This document shows positions 35,740 through 43,648 of a stretch of DNA of 64,000 nt, one piece after another. The notes beneath the pieces are model-generated. The model was not told the DNA's origin, made no database searches, and worked only from the letters and a program-made list of their open reading frames with translations. The DNA is from Azotimanducus chitobiosivorans. Lineage in GTDB: Bacteria > Pseudomonadota > Gammaproteobacteria > Pseudomonadales > Azotimanducaceae. How positions within the stretch are numbered: the stretch's first letter is position 1; every line of letters starts with the position of its first letter. Location: positions 2,356,001 through 2,420,000 of the forward strand of contig OZ241339.1 in NCBI GenBank assembly GCA_965200235.1, given 5' to 3'. Both the position numbers and the translations under genes were made by a program.

Positions 35740-35795
35740 CTAGGAGCCTGCGCCGTAGAAATTCAGACAAGCGAAAATTCGATCCCGCCGCACGG
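35740..35795. repeat. Palindromic repeat element, left half only (copy C)
   Basis: Bases 35740-35764 match the 25-bp terminal repeat of copy A, and the match continues through the internal GCGAAAATTCGAT stretch to about 35795. It then stops; the other half is missing. Confidence 0.8.
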
Positions 35796-35798
35796 GGA

Positions 35799-35940
35799 CT
35801 GCCCGCAGCCACCCGAAGGGCGCGCCCACAAGCGCCCATCGACATTCTTGGCTGAAGGCTCCGTTGCGACCCTTGGCAATATGCCCGATATTCCCTGCGG
35901 GCCGCGCCTTGCATCTGGGCGCTTGTGGGTGCGCTGATCC
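35799..35940. repeat. Imperfect palindrome next to the half element
   Basis: Inverted arms at 35820-35838 and 35916-35934 match at 18 of 19 bases (core CCCACAAGCGCCCA). A second smaller pair is GCCCGCAG at 35801-35808 against 35895-35902. The region codes for nothing recognised and may be another mobile or structured element. Confidence 0.6.
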
Positions 35941-35963
35941 GGCATTATTAGTTTGATGGAGTA

Positions 35964-36560
35964 CTAGGCGCCATACGCAATCGTCCATTCATAGGTTTGT
36001 TCCCGGTCGCAGTTAGACAATTCTTGTAGCGTCTCATCCGGCACATACAACAGATGCCGGTTTCGCCCGAACGTGCTCGTCACCCAAGCATTGATTGGCT
36101 CATGGCGAATTGTCCCGAGGTTGTTTGTGCTGAGCAACGTTACATCGAACGTGATGGCCTGTCCAATGATCAATGGGTCGACTTCGGCCAGCTGGTCATT
36201 TCGTCGAATCGAGCCTGCGGGCAGATTGCGTGCAATTCGCCGGGCCGCCCACGCTTGGTCAAGGGTTTCCTCAAGAGGCACGAAAGCACCCTCCTCACGC
36301 GCCATTTCACCCTTAAACCAAGTTCTTGCGCCTTCAGCTGCCGAATCGACTATCCGCTGTTTATCTGCATCGGTGGGCATAGTGTGAACGCGCCCCAACT
36401 CGCTTTCCCAACGACTCTCCGCAATGAGGCCAACCCGCGATAGCGTTTGAGCATAGACCTCTGGCACCTCCACCAGAGATGTCCCAGTCTCGAGCGCCAC
36501 ACCATGGAGCAGCCGCCTGCTACTTGAGTAGGCAAGCAGATTGGTGTCAAGCGCGGGCGT
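35964..36560 (-). pseudogene. PIN-domain toxin-like gene without a normal start codon
   Basis: The frame encodes a complete PIN-like protein of about 198 residues. It has N-terminal PALDTNLLAYSS (first catalytic Asp), then VEVPEVYAQTLSRVG, and C-terminal DPLIIGQAITFDVTLLSTNN with further acidic residues. The family would start with ATG just before PALDTN, but that codon (36558-36560) reads ACG here. The only standard start, GTG at 36500, would remove the catalytic Asp. A single T-to-C change thus explains loss of the start, unless ACG is used. The PIN call is fairly firm; the loss of function is inference. Confidence 0.62.
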
Positions 36561-36584
36561 TGCGGTTCCGTCGGGTAGGTCGGC

Positions 36585-37024
36585 TCAGAGGCGATTGCTC
36601 ATAGTCGGAAAGAACTTGTGATGGCGGAGCCTGACATAGACTTTTCTTGCGAGCTGTTCCGCCTCCACCTGACCAACAACCGACGCGACGGCGCGTATTG
36701 TCATCTCTTCGAGTCGCGACTCCGACGCATTGACTTGGCCTCGGTTATTTTTCATGGATTCCGTCAGCAATGTGAATATTTGAATAGTAGCACCGACTGG
36801 GTCCGCCAATTCGTGTCCTATGGATAATCGGTACCAACGGCAGACTGGATCTCGCTGCGAATGGACAACGCTTCATCGTCGTTGATCACGCCGACAATTT
36901 TGCGTCCCCCGACTGGCTGGTTTGTACAGTCCAAGAAAGGTCGAACAAAGAGCCGTTTACATCGCAATGGCTTAATCGTCACTTGCATTAGTGAAGGATC
37001 TCGCCCCTTTCCACTATGTATGGT
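36585..37024 (-). pseudogene. Possibly decayed coding region (two overlapping-frame remnants)
   Basis: Two frames of plausible coding character follow each other out of register. The first ends KIVGVINDDEALSIRSEIQS near 36830. The second begins LSIGHELADPVGATIQIF and runs to a TGA at 36585. The H-E-L box recalls a histidine-kinase dimerisation helix, but the sequence after it does not convince. The 5' part meets the perfect hairpin at 37025. I would treat it as a remnant, possibly a sensor gene or an antitoxin. Confidence 0.3.
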
Positions 37025-37093
37025 CTTGTCTGATTGAATTATGCTGTGGACGACCCCATCAGGGGCTCCCACAGCATAATTCAATCAGACAAG
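37025..37093. repeat. Perfect 25-bp inverted repeat with 19-base loop
   Basis: Arms at 37025-37049 and 37069-37093 are perfectly complementary (core TTGAATTATGCTGTGG). The right arm covers the stop codon of the FAD-linked oxidase. No T-run follows, so a classical terminator is less likely than a small inserted element, though it could still stop transcription. Confidence 0.85.
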
Positions 37094-38502
37094 AGCTTCC
37101 CTTTGTCATGTTCGATGTCTTCAACATCGATGATCTTGCCCGGATTCAAAATGCCCTTCGGGTCGAGCGCCCGCTTCAGTCGCTGCATGAGGGCGATCTC
37201 ATCCGGCGAGCGGCAAATGCCAAGCCACGGCTTCTTTTCGAGACCAACGCCATGCTCGGCGGACACTGAGCCGCCGATCGCCGCCAAAGGCTCGTAGACC
37301 GCCGCTTCAATGCGATGGCGAATCTCAGGACTATAGCTGCCGACGGCGGCGTAGAAGTGCAGATTGCCGTCACCCATATGGCCAAACGTGATCAAGTGAT
37401 AGTCTCCGAAGCTCTTGCCCATGCGCGCATTGACTTCGTCCACATAGGCTTGCATGTGCGAGACGCGCATGCTGACATCGAAGGTGCAACCTGCGCCGAG
37501 CCGCTGAACTTGTTCGACATCATCGCGCATCGCCCACAATTCCTGGCGCTGCGCCCCCGACGACGCCAGCACCGCATCGACAATCACGCCGTCGTCAAGA
37601 CAGTCCGCAAGCAGGGCTTCCATCAGTGCCTGATCGCCTTCTTGCTCGCCGCCCAACAGCTCGATCAGGACATAGTAGGGATAGTCTTGGGCAAGCGGCG
37701 GCGTCTGCTTGGCTGGCGCTGTGGTGACGATGCGGTAGAAGTTGTTCCACATGACCTCGAAGGCGGTCAAGCGTCCTGAGAGCCCAGAGTCCATGCGCTT
37801 CAATAGCTGCTGCAGCTTTTCAAATTCGTCGGTTGCGACAAATGCCGTCACTTCGCTCTTCGGCTTTTCGCGCAGCCGCAACACGGCGCGGGTGATCACG
37901 CCAAGGCTGCCTTCGCTGCCGATGAACATCTGCTTGAGGTCATAGCCGGCGTTGTTCTTGATCATGCCGGAGAGGGACGAGACAAGGGTGCCGTCGGCGA
38001 GCACCGCTTCGAGTCCAAGCACCATGTCGCGCACCATGCCGTAGCGCACAACCCGGTTGCCGCCAGCGTTGGTGGAAATATTGCCGCCGATGGTGCAGCT
38101 TCCGCGTCCGCCGAGGTCGAGCGGAAAGAGCAGGCCAGCGTCGTCGGCGGCTTCCTGAATGCGCTGCAGGACAACGCCGCTGTCGACGAGCATGGTGCGG
38201 TCAACGGTGTTGATCTCTTCGATCTTGTCCATGGCCTCAAGCGACAAGGCGATGTCATCTTGAGCGGTGATGGCGCTTTCGACGAGGCCGGTGAGTCCGC
38301 CGTGCGCTATGACGCTTTGGCCGTGCGCGTTGCATATCTTGAGCGCTTGGCGCACCTGTTCGGTTGATCTTGGGCGTAGAAGCGCTTTCGCTTGGATGGT
38401 GTCCGAGCGCCAAATGCCAGCGCCGCGGCTATGGACAGCGTCCCCGGTCAGCACGTGCTTTTCGCCAAGCGCACCCATGAGTTCTGCGACTACCTTGTCC
38501 AT
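37081..38502 (-). CDS. FAD-linked oxidase (GlcD / D-lactate dehydrogenase type)
   Basis: The 473-residue protein is a vanillyl-alcohol-oxidase-fold flavoenzyme. The FAD-binding domain has GGLTGLVESA and DLGGRGSCTIGGNISTNAGG followed by NRVVRYGMVRDMVLG. The C-terminal domain has TFGHMGDGNLHFY and GSVSAEHGVGLEKK, as in GlcD and D-2-hydroxyacid dehydrogenases. It likely oxidises a 2-hydroxy acid; the acceptor is unknown. The stop lies inside a perfect inverted repeat, so its last residues (KLLSD) may be element-derived. Confidence 0.92.
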   Translation of the reverse strand: MDKVVAELMGALGEKHVLTGDAVHSRGAGIWRSDTIQAKALLRPRSTEQVRQALKICNAHGQSVIAHGGLTGLVESAITAQDDIALSLEAMDKIEEINTVDRTMLVDSGVVLQRIQEAADDAGLLFPLDLGGRGSCTIGGNISTNAGGNRVVRYGMVRDMVLGLEAVLADGTLVSSLSGMIKNNAGYDLKQMFIGSEGSLGVITRAVLRLREKPKSEVTAFVATDEFEKLQQLLKRMDSGLSGRLTAFEVMWNNFYRIVTTAPAKQTPPLAQDYPYYVLIELLGGEQEGDQALMEALLADCLDDGVIVDAVLASSGAQRQELWAMRDDVEQVQRLGAGCTFDVSMRVSHMQAYVDEVNARMGKSFGDYHLITFGHMGDGNLHFYAAVGSYSPEIRHRIEAAVYEPLAAIGGSVSAEHGVGLEKKPWLGICRSPDEIALMQRLKRALDPKGILNPGKIIDVEDIEHDKGKLLSD

Positions 38503-38553
38503 TTTGTTTGCCTTATACTCGTTGTCTTTGACATCGTATGGTCACCCAAGCCG

Positions 38554-38781
38554 ATGGATACTTCGATCACCTACTGCGTACAGTGAAACTATAAACCGAC
38601 GGCGGTCAGTTTGGCGGCCAAGATCAATGATCGATTCTCGGCATCGACGCGGCTCATCGAGGGTGGCGGCGGCATTTTCGATGTGCATGTGAACGGCGTG
38701 CTTGTCTACTCGAAGCACCAGACGGGTGAGTTCCCAGACGAAGACGCGCTGGTCTCCGAGATTGCCGACAATCATTGTTAG
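38554..38781 (+). CDS. SelW/Rdx-family selenoprotein with in-frame TGA (selenocysteine)
   Basis: Reading TGA at 38584-38586 as selenocysteine gives a 75-residue protein. It starts MDTSITYCVQ-U-NYKPTAV and continues RLIEGGGGIFDVHVNGVLVY with SKHQTGEFPDED. This is the SelT/SelW/SelH (Rdx) thioredoxin-like fold. Its redox motif is Y-C-x-x-U-x-Y-x-P exactly at the TGA, and the frame is open on both sides. Such proteins are thiol-based oxidoreductases. The TAG stop (38779-38781) falls on the first bases of palindromic element copy B, so the C-terminus may have been altered by its insertion. Without Sec insertion only 10 residues would be made. The sel genes needed are not in the window. Confidence 0.85.
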
Positions 38782-38944
38782 GAGCCTGCGCCGCAGGAAT
38801 TCACGGCTGCAAATCCGCTCCCACTCGCCCGTTTGAACGCTCGATTTCGTCAAATATGGCTCGATACTATCCTCAATCGACCGTTCAAACGGGCGGCAGG
38901 ATCGAATTTTCGCTGTCGAGAATTCCCACGGCGCAGGCTCCTAG
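38778..38944. repeat. Palindromic repeat element, copy B (inverted relative to A)
   Basis: Terminal inverted repeats read GGAGCCTGCGCC at the left and GGCGCAGGCTCC at the right. The interior matches the reverse complement of copy A, including CGTTCAAACGGGCG segments. It separates the SelW-like gene from the ChaC-like pseudogene. Confidence 0.9.
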
Positions 38945-38947
38945 CGC

Positions 38948-39488
38948 ATGAACAAAGACCTCTGGCTGTTCGGCTACGGGTCGATCATCTGGCGCACAGG
39001 ATTCCCCTATATCGAGCGACGTGCGGCGCTATTGGCAGGGCTCGCACGATCATCGCGGCACCGACGCTGCGCCGGGCCGTGTGGTGACGTTGATTGCCGA
39101 GAATGACGGGCATTGCGACGGCGCTGCCTATTTGATCGCAGGCGAGAATATCGAAGCAGTGTTGGACGGACTCGACTATCGAGAAAAGAACGGCTACGAG
39201 CGACGGTCCGTCACGATTCTATTGAGCGATAGCGAGGAGCTTCCGCCCGACCTCGATCGCTTGGTGCCCACTCCCGCTGTCACGTACCTCGCGCCCTTGG
39301 ACAATCACGCATTTCTTGGGGCCGCACCGATGGAGGACATCGTTCATCAAGTGCGCTGCTCGGCGGGCCCTTCAGGGACGAATCTTGACTACGCGCTGCG
39401 TCTTGCTGAGTCTGTTCGAGCACTCGGCGGTCGCGACGCACACGTTGAGGCTGTGGGCGACAAGCTAAGAGACTGCGCACCATGCTAA
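38948..39488 (+). pseudogene. ChaC-like gamma-glutamylcyclotransferase, frameshifted
   Basis: The ATG at 38948 starts DLWLFGYGSIIWRTGFPYIERR, the substrate-binding N-terminus of ChaC enzymes, which cleave glutathione to 5-oxoproline. The continuation RRYWQGSHDHRGTDAAPGRV is in another frame from about 39020 and runs to 39488. Compared with the family, roughly eight codons are missing at the junction and the frame is lost, so a small deletion is likely. Family identity is firm; whether the lesion is real or an assembly error is open. Confidence 0.8.
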
Positions 39489-39727
39489 TTGTCAATGTGC
39501 ATCAAGCGAAAACCCAACTCTCCAGACTGCTGACACAGGTCGAGCTAGGAGAGGATGTCGTCATTGCACGGCGAGGAGAACCAGTGGCAAGACTCGTTGC
39601 GGTGAAGGCGCCGGTCAAGCGCCAGCCCGGCACCTTAAAAGGTAGATTTTCACTTCCAGACGCCTTCTTCGACCCGCTGTCCGAGGATACTCTCAAGGCT
39701 TGGGAAGGAGGCCAACGCAGGCGATAA
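39482..39727 (+). CDS. Phd/YefM-type antitoxin
   Basis: The 81-residue protein begins MLIVNVHQAKTQLSRLLTQV and has GEDVVIARRGEPVARLVAV, the Phd/YefM DNA-binding domain. The C-terminal tail (GRFSLPDAFFDPLSEDTLKAWEG) is the toxin-binding part usual for PIN-toxin partners. The toxin that should follow is reduced to a remnant, so this is an orphan antitoxin. Confidence 0.87.
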   Translation: MLIVNVHQAKTQLSRLLTQVELGEDVVIARRGEPVARLVAVKAPVKRQPGTLKGRFSLPDAFFDPLSEDTLKAWEGGQRRR

Positions 39728-39817
39728 ATGCTCATCGCTCAGGCAGCGGCAAGGAAGATACCAATCATTTCGGTTGATGCTGTCTTCGACCGCTACGATG
39801 TCAGAAGAATATGGTGA
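39728..39817 (+). pseudogene. C-terminal remnant of a PIN-domain toxin
   Basis: The 29 codons MLIAQAAARKIPIISVDAVF followed by DRYDVRRIW match the last part of Phd-linked VapC toxins, where the sequence normally reads D-R-M-L-I-A-Q-A. The first ~100 residues with the catalytic acids are gone. The remnant starts one base after the antitoxin stop, so an internal deletion is the simplest explanation. Confidence 0.8.
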
Positions 39818-40420
39818 CTATCCCAACTCGTCGATACGCGAAATCACTTTGCCGACAATCCCATACTCAATCGATTCTTCGACGCTCATCCAGAAGTCGC
39901 GCTCGGTGTCCTCGGTGATTTTCTCCAGCGGCTGACCTGTCCGCTCGGCCATGATGCTGTTGATGCGCTCGCGCGTCTTCAGGAGTTCGCGCGCGTGGAT
40001 TTCGATATCCGAGGCATCACCACCAGCGCCGCCCGCAGGCTGATGAATCAGAAAACGAGTGTTGGGCAGGGCGAGGCGGTCTTCCTTCTCGGCTGCGAGG
40101 TAGATATGGGTGGCGATGCTGCCGACCCAGCCGGTGCCCACAATCCGCACTCTTGGCTTGATGAAGCGGATGACGTCGAAGATGGAATCCCCAGACTCCA
40201 CATGTCCGCCGGGTGAGCTTAAGTATATGGTGATGGGGTCGTCGCCGACGAGCGACATGGCGAGCAACTGCTGGCACACCTCGCGTGCGACATCCTGGGT
40301 GATCTCGCCGAAGATGGCGAGCTTGCGGTGCTTGTAGAGGGTGCGCGCGACGCCGGGGAGCACATGCTCCTTCTTGTCTTTGCTGTCCTTGCTCTGTTTG
40401 GTGCGGAATGCGGAAGTCAT
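39818..40420 (-). CDS. clpP: ClpP-family protease subunit
   Basis: The 200-residue protein is a ClpP-type serine protease. The triad is Ser101 (GTGWVGSIATH), His126 (RFLIHQPAGG) and Asp175 (TERDFWMS). The core YLSSPGGHVESGDSIFDVI is typical. The serine motif is G-x-V-G-S rather than the common G-M-A-A-S-M, so this may be a secondary ClpP paralogue. ClpX and tig are not adjacent. The stop abuts the toxin remnant on the other strand. Confidence 0.88.
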   Translation of the reverse strand: MTSAFRTKQSKDSKDKKEHVLPGVARTLYKHRKLAIFGEITQDVAREVCQQLLAMSLVGDDPITIYLSSPGGHVESGDSIFDVIRFIKPRVRIVGTGWVGSIATHIYLAAEKEDRLALPNTRFLIHQPAGGAGGDASDIEIHARELLKTRERINSIMAERTGQPLEKITEDTERDFWMSVEESIEYGIVGKVISRIDELG

Positions 40421-40542
40421 CGCGGGTGTCTATCGATATTTTGCAATGAGATATTATCCCATGCTTCGCGAGAGTCGCTCCGCCCGGAGCCTTATTAAAT
40501 CAATGCTACAATCTTCCGCGACCCTACTCTGGATGCCAGCGA

Positions 40543-40848
40543 GTGGCAATCAACATTGCACATCGAAGCGACTTGGATGCCCGGGTTGAGGCCCTGGCGG
40601 TCCGCCTCGGATTGAGTGGCAAGGGGCGCAAGACCCGCATCATCGAACGCGCCCTGTGTGCGCTTGAGTCGGAGGTTGAAGCGCAGCAGCCGAGCGACGA
40701 TGGAATGGACGAAGCACTCAGACGAATTCAAAAATTCGGTGCGAAGTGGCGCGCCGAGTTGATCAAAGAGTATCCCGACCAAGATCCGGACAACTTTTCT
40801 CAGTTCGTACAAGAACAGCTATACGACGAGCGCGGACTGCCGAAGTGA
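40543..40848 (+). CDS. vapB: VapB-type antitoxin
   Basis: The 101-residue protein has an N-terminal ribbon-helix-helix-like part (AHRSDLDARVEALAVRLGLS) followed by GKGRKTRIIERAL, and an acidic C-terminal tail. It resembles the PSK-operon VapB group. Its stop overlaps the GTG of the PIN toxin. The start is GTG at 40543. Confidence 0.82.
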   Translation: MAINIAHRSDLDARVEALAVRLGLSGKGRKTRIIERALCALESEVEAQQPSDDGMDEALRRIQKFGAKWRAELIKEYPDQDPDNFSQFVQEQLYDERGLPK

Positions 40849-41231
40849 TTGTTGTTGATTCGTCAGCTATCCTTGCGATCACTCTCAATGAACCGGATGC
40901 GGATATATTGCAGCGAAAGATGGTGAGTGCAGACACGCTTTTGATTTCGGCGGGAACGCTCGTTGAGCTTCTCGTAGTATCGAGTCGTGATCCAGATACA
41001 AATGAGCGAATAGAGCAATTTGTGAGCGACTATCTTGCAAACCACATCGAACCTGTCACAGCAGAGCAAGCGTTCATCGCAGGCGAAGCTTACCGACAAT
41101 TCGGCAAGGGCCACCACAAGGCGCGTCTCAACCTCGGCGACATGTTCGCCTACTCGCTCGCCAAGCTCAAAGACCTGTCTCTGCTCTTCAAAGGCAACGA
41201 CTTTGCCTTGACCGACATCACCCCAGCCTAA
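40845..41231 (+). CDS. vapC: VapC PIN-domain toxin
   Basis: The 128-residue protein starts MIVVDSSAILAITLNEPDAD. It has LISAGTLVELLVV and ends with GHHKARLNLGDMFAYSLAKL, containing the second acidic pair, typical of VapC ribonucleases. It is the only complete toxin gene of the accessory region and overlaps its antitoxin. It is convergent with dapB, with a four-base overlap of the 3' ends. Confidence 0.9.
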   Translation: MIVVDSSAILAITLNEPDADILQRKMVSADTLLISAGTLVELLVVSSRDPDTNERIEQFVSDYLANHIEPVTAEQAFIAGEAYRQFGKGHHKARLNLGDMFAYSLAKLKDLSLLFKGNDFALTDITPA

Positions 41232-41884
41232 CCATCAAGCACATCCTGCATCGAATACACGCCTAGCGAGGCTGTTCGTATCCATTCGGCCGCATGCAAT
41301 GCGCCGCGCGCAAAAATTGATCGATTGAGCGCGAAATGACAAATCTCAACCTGTTCGCCTGCGAGCGTGAACTTGACGCGGTGCTCGCCCGGGATATCGC
41401 CAGCGCGTAGGCTGTGGTAGCGGGGCGCATCGCTTGCTTCCGAAAGCGCTTCGCGAATCACCTCTCCCATGCGAAGCGCGGTGCCCGACGGCGCATCGAC
41501 CTTCGCCGTATGGTGGGTTTCGATGATGTCAATGTCTGCCTCATCGCCGATCGAACTCGCGGCGATGTCAAGCAAGCGGTAGACGAGGTTGACGCCAAGG
41601 CTCATGTTGGGCGCTTCGAGTATTGCGATGGACGCTGCCGCCACGTCACGCGCCGCCTGCCAATCGTTCTCAAGCGCCGTCGTGCCTGTGACGAGCGGCA
41701 CCTTCTCCGCGACGCACGCCCGCAAAGCGTCAAGCGCACCTTGTGGCGAACTGAAATCCACGACCACATCGGCATCCTCAACACGATGCGCGAGTGCAAA
41801 CCTGGCATCGTCTTCGCTAATCAGTCCCGACACCGCCTGTCCCATGCGACCGCGGAGCCCCTGAACAAACACCCTAGTCGTCAT
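41228..41884 (-). CDS. dapB: 4-hydroxy-tetrahydrodipicolinate reductase (short form)
   Basis: DapB acts in lysine/diaminopimelate synthesis. Seen are the nucleotide-binding start VFVQGLRGRMGQAV, DVVVDFSSPQGALDAL, APNMSLGVNLVYRLL, the catalytic IIETHHTAKVDAPSGTAL and GEHRVKFTLAGEQVEI. At 218 residues it is about 50 shorter than E. coli DapB. The missing part is the stretch between GRMG and DFSSP. The start at 41884 is by homology and lies inside the end of the DUF1244 gene. Confidence 0.93.
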   Translation of the reverse strand: MTTRVFVQGLRGRMGQAVSGLISEDDARFALAHRVEDADVVVDFSSPQGALDALRACVAEKVPLVTGTTALENDWQAARDVAAASIAILEAPNMSLGVNLVYRLLDIAASSIGDEADIDIIETHHTAKVDAPSGTALRMGEVIREALSEASDAPRYHSLRAGDIPGEHRVKFTLAGEQVEICHFALNRSIFARGALHAAEWIRTASLGVYSMQDVLDG

Positions 41885-42170
41885 GGCTGTGCTGCTTGAA
41901 GGCTTCAAGCTGTTCCGGCGTCGCTTCAGTTTGATACTTCTCTTTCCATTGGGCGTAGGGCATGCCGTAGACGATTTCGCGCGCCGCTTCGTAGTCGATG
42001 CCCTCTCCAAGCTCCTCGCTCGCGGCCACGTACCACTTGGATAAGCAGTTGCGACAAAATCCTGCAAGGCTCATCAACTCAATGTTCTGAACATCTTTGC
42101 GCTCATCAAAGTGCGCGACGAGACGCCGGAAAACCCGCGCTTCGATTTCTGTTTGTGTGTCGGTTTCCAA
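41874..42170 (-). CDS. DUF1244 protein
   Basis: The 98-residue protein matches DUF1244: ARVFRRLVAHFDERKDVQNI, LAGFCRNCLSKWYVAA and AREIVYGMPYAQWKEKYQ. The C-x-x-C motif suggests metal or redox chemistry, but the function is unknown. A TTG at 42170 fits the family start best; GTG at 42203 is possible. It overlaps dapB by 11 bases and is divergent from the aminotransferase. Confidence 0.82.
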   Translation of the reverse strand: METDTQTEIEARVFRRLVAHFDERKDVQNIELMSLAGFCRNCLSKWYVAASEELGEGIDYEAAREIVYGMPYAQWKEKYQTEATPEQLEAFKQHSHDD

Positions 42171-42234
42171 TGCTGTGCCCGTCCAAGGGAAGGTAAAATT
42201 CACATCCTTTAGTTTACGCCGAAGTGAGAGACCA

Positions 42235-43617
42235 TTGACTGACGCATTGCACAACATCGCGCCGCCCGGCTCGCTCGCCGCACTCGACCTCGAACACCTG
42301 CTGCATCCAGTGACGCCGCTCAAGGCGCACCACGAGAAAGGCCCACAATTCCGTGCGCGCGGACAAGGGGTGTACGTCTACGACGAGCACGGCAAGCAGT
42401 ACCTCGAAGGATTGGCCGGCCTGTGGTGCACAGCGCTTGGCTACGGCGAAGAGGAACTGATCAGCGTCGCGAGCGAAACCATGCGCAATCTTTCCTATGC
42501 GCAGCTGTTCGGCAGCGTCTCGCATGAACCCGCCATTCGCCTCGCCGAAAAGCTCAAGTCAATGATGCCGTTCAATGCCGGGCGCGTGTTCTTTGGCCTC
42601 TCCGGTTCCGACGCCAACGACACGCAGATCAAACTCATGTGGTATTACCACAACCTCATCGGCGAGCCGGAAAAGAAAAAGATCATCGCACGCGAAGGCG
42701 GTTATCACGGCACGACCCTCGCGAGCGGCAGCTTGACCGGCCTGCCGCCATTTCACAAGCACTTCGACCTGCCGATTCCGCAGGTGCTGCGCACCAACCG
42801 ACCCCACTATTACCGCGACCATGAAGACGGCGAAAGCGAAGCTGAATTTGTGGACCGCATCATCGGTAACCTGAAAGCGCTCGTGAGGCGCGAAGGCGCC
42901 GACACCATCGCAGCCTTCATCGCCGAGCCCATCACTGGTGCAGGTGGGCTTGTCGTGCCGCCGGTTGGCTACTTCGACAAGCTCAAGCCCGTGTTGGACG
43001 AGAACGATATTTTCTACATCGACGATGAAGTGATTTGCGGCTTCGGGCGCACCGGAAAGCCCTTCGGCATCGAGCACTTCCCGATCGAGCCGACCACCAT
43101 GTCGGTGGCCAAGGCGATGTCCTCGGCCTACCTCCCCATGAGCGCCGTGGTCATACCTGAGTTCATGTACGAGCCGATGGCGACCGCGAGGGATGCGCCC
43201 GTTTTTGGGCATGGCTTCACCTATTCCGGCCATCCAGTGTGCAGCGCCGTCGCCTTGCGAACCCTTGAGATCTACGAAGAACGCGAAATCTTCGCGCACG
43301 CCGCCAAGGTGGGCGAGGTCATGCAGGCGCGCTTGGCAGCGCTCATCGAGCACCCGCTCGTCGGCAATGTTCGCGGCAAGGGTCTCTTGGGCGGTGTCGA
43401 ACTCATGAAGGACGGCGAGCAGCGCATTCCGTTCGATGCGCATCAAACCGCTGGCGCGCGAGTCGTGCAGCGCGCCTATGAGCGCGGACTCATCCTGCGG
43501 CCGCTAGGAGACACGATTGGCATTTGTCCGCCGCTCGTGATCAGCGAGCATCAGGTTCACGAGCTTTTCGACAAGCTTGCGGCGGCGCTTGACGACTGTT
43601 TGGATTTGCTCGGGTAG
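42235..43617 (+). CDS. Class III omega-aminotransferase
   Basis: The 460-residue PLP enzyme moves an amino group from a primary amine or omega-amino acid to pyruvate or similar. Seen are EGLAGLWCTALGYGEEELI, FFGLSGSDANDTQIKLMWYY, EGGYHGTTLASGSLTGLPP, FYIDDEVICGFGRTGKPFG and the PLP-lysine segment SVAKAMSSAYLPMSAV. The TTG at 42235 has GAGAG just upstream and gives the family length. The substrate cannot be assigned. Confidence 0.92.
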   Translation: MTDALHNIAPPGSLAALDLEHLLHPVTPLKAHHEKGPQFRARGQGVYVYDEHGKQYLEGLAGLWCTALGYGEEELISVASETMRNLSYAQLFGSVSHEPAIRLAEKLKSMMPFNAGRVFFGLSGSDANDTQIKLMWYYHNLIGEPEKKKIIAREGGYHGTTLASGSLTGLPPFHKHFDLPIPQVLRTNRPHYYRDHEDGESEAEFVDRIIGNLKALVRREGADTIAAFIAEPITGAGGLVVPPVGYFDKLKPVLDENDIFYIDDEVICGFGRTGKPFGIEHFPIEPTTMSVAKAMSSAYLPMSAVVIPEFMYEPMATARDAPVFGHGFTYSGHPVCSAVALRTLEIYEEREIFAHAAKVGEVMQARLAALIEHPLVGNVRGKGLLGGVELMKDGEQRIPFDAHQTAGARVVQRAYERGLILRPLGDTIGICPPLVISEHQVHELFDKLAAALDDCLDLLG

Positions 43618-43648
43618 TCGGAGGCGGGAAAGACCACCGACAACTCAG

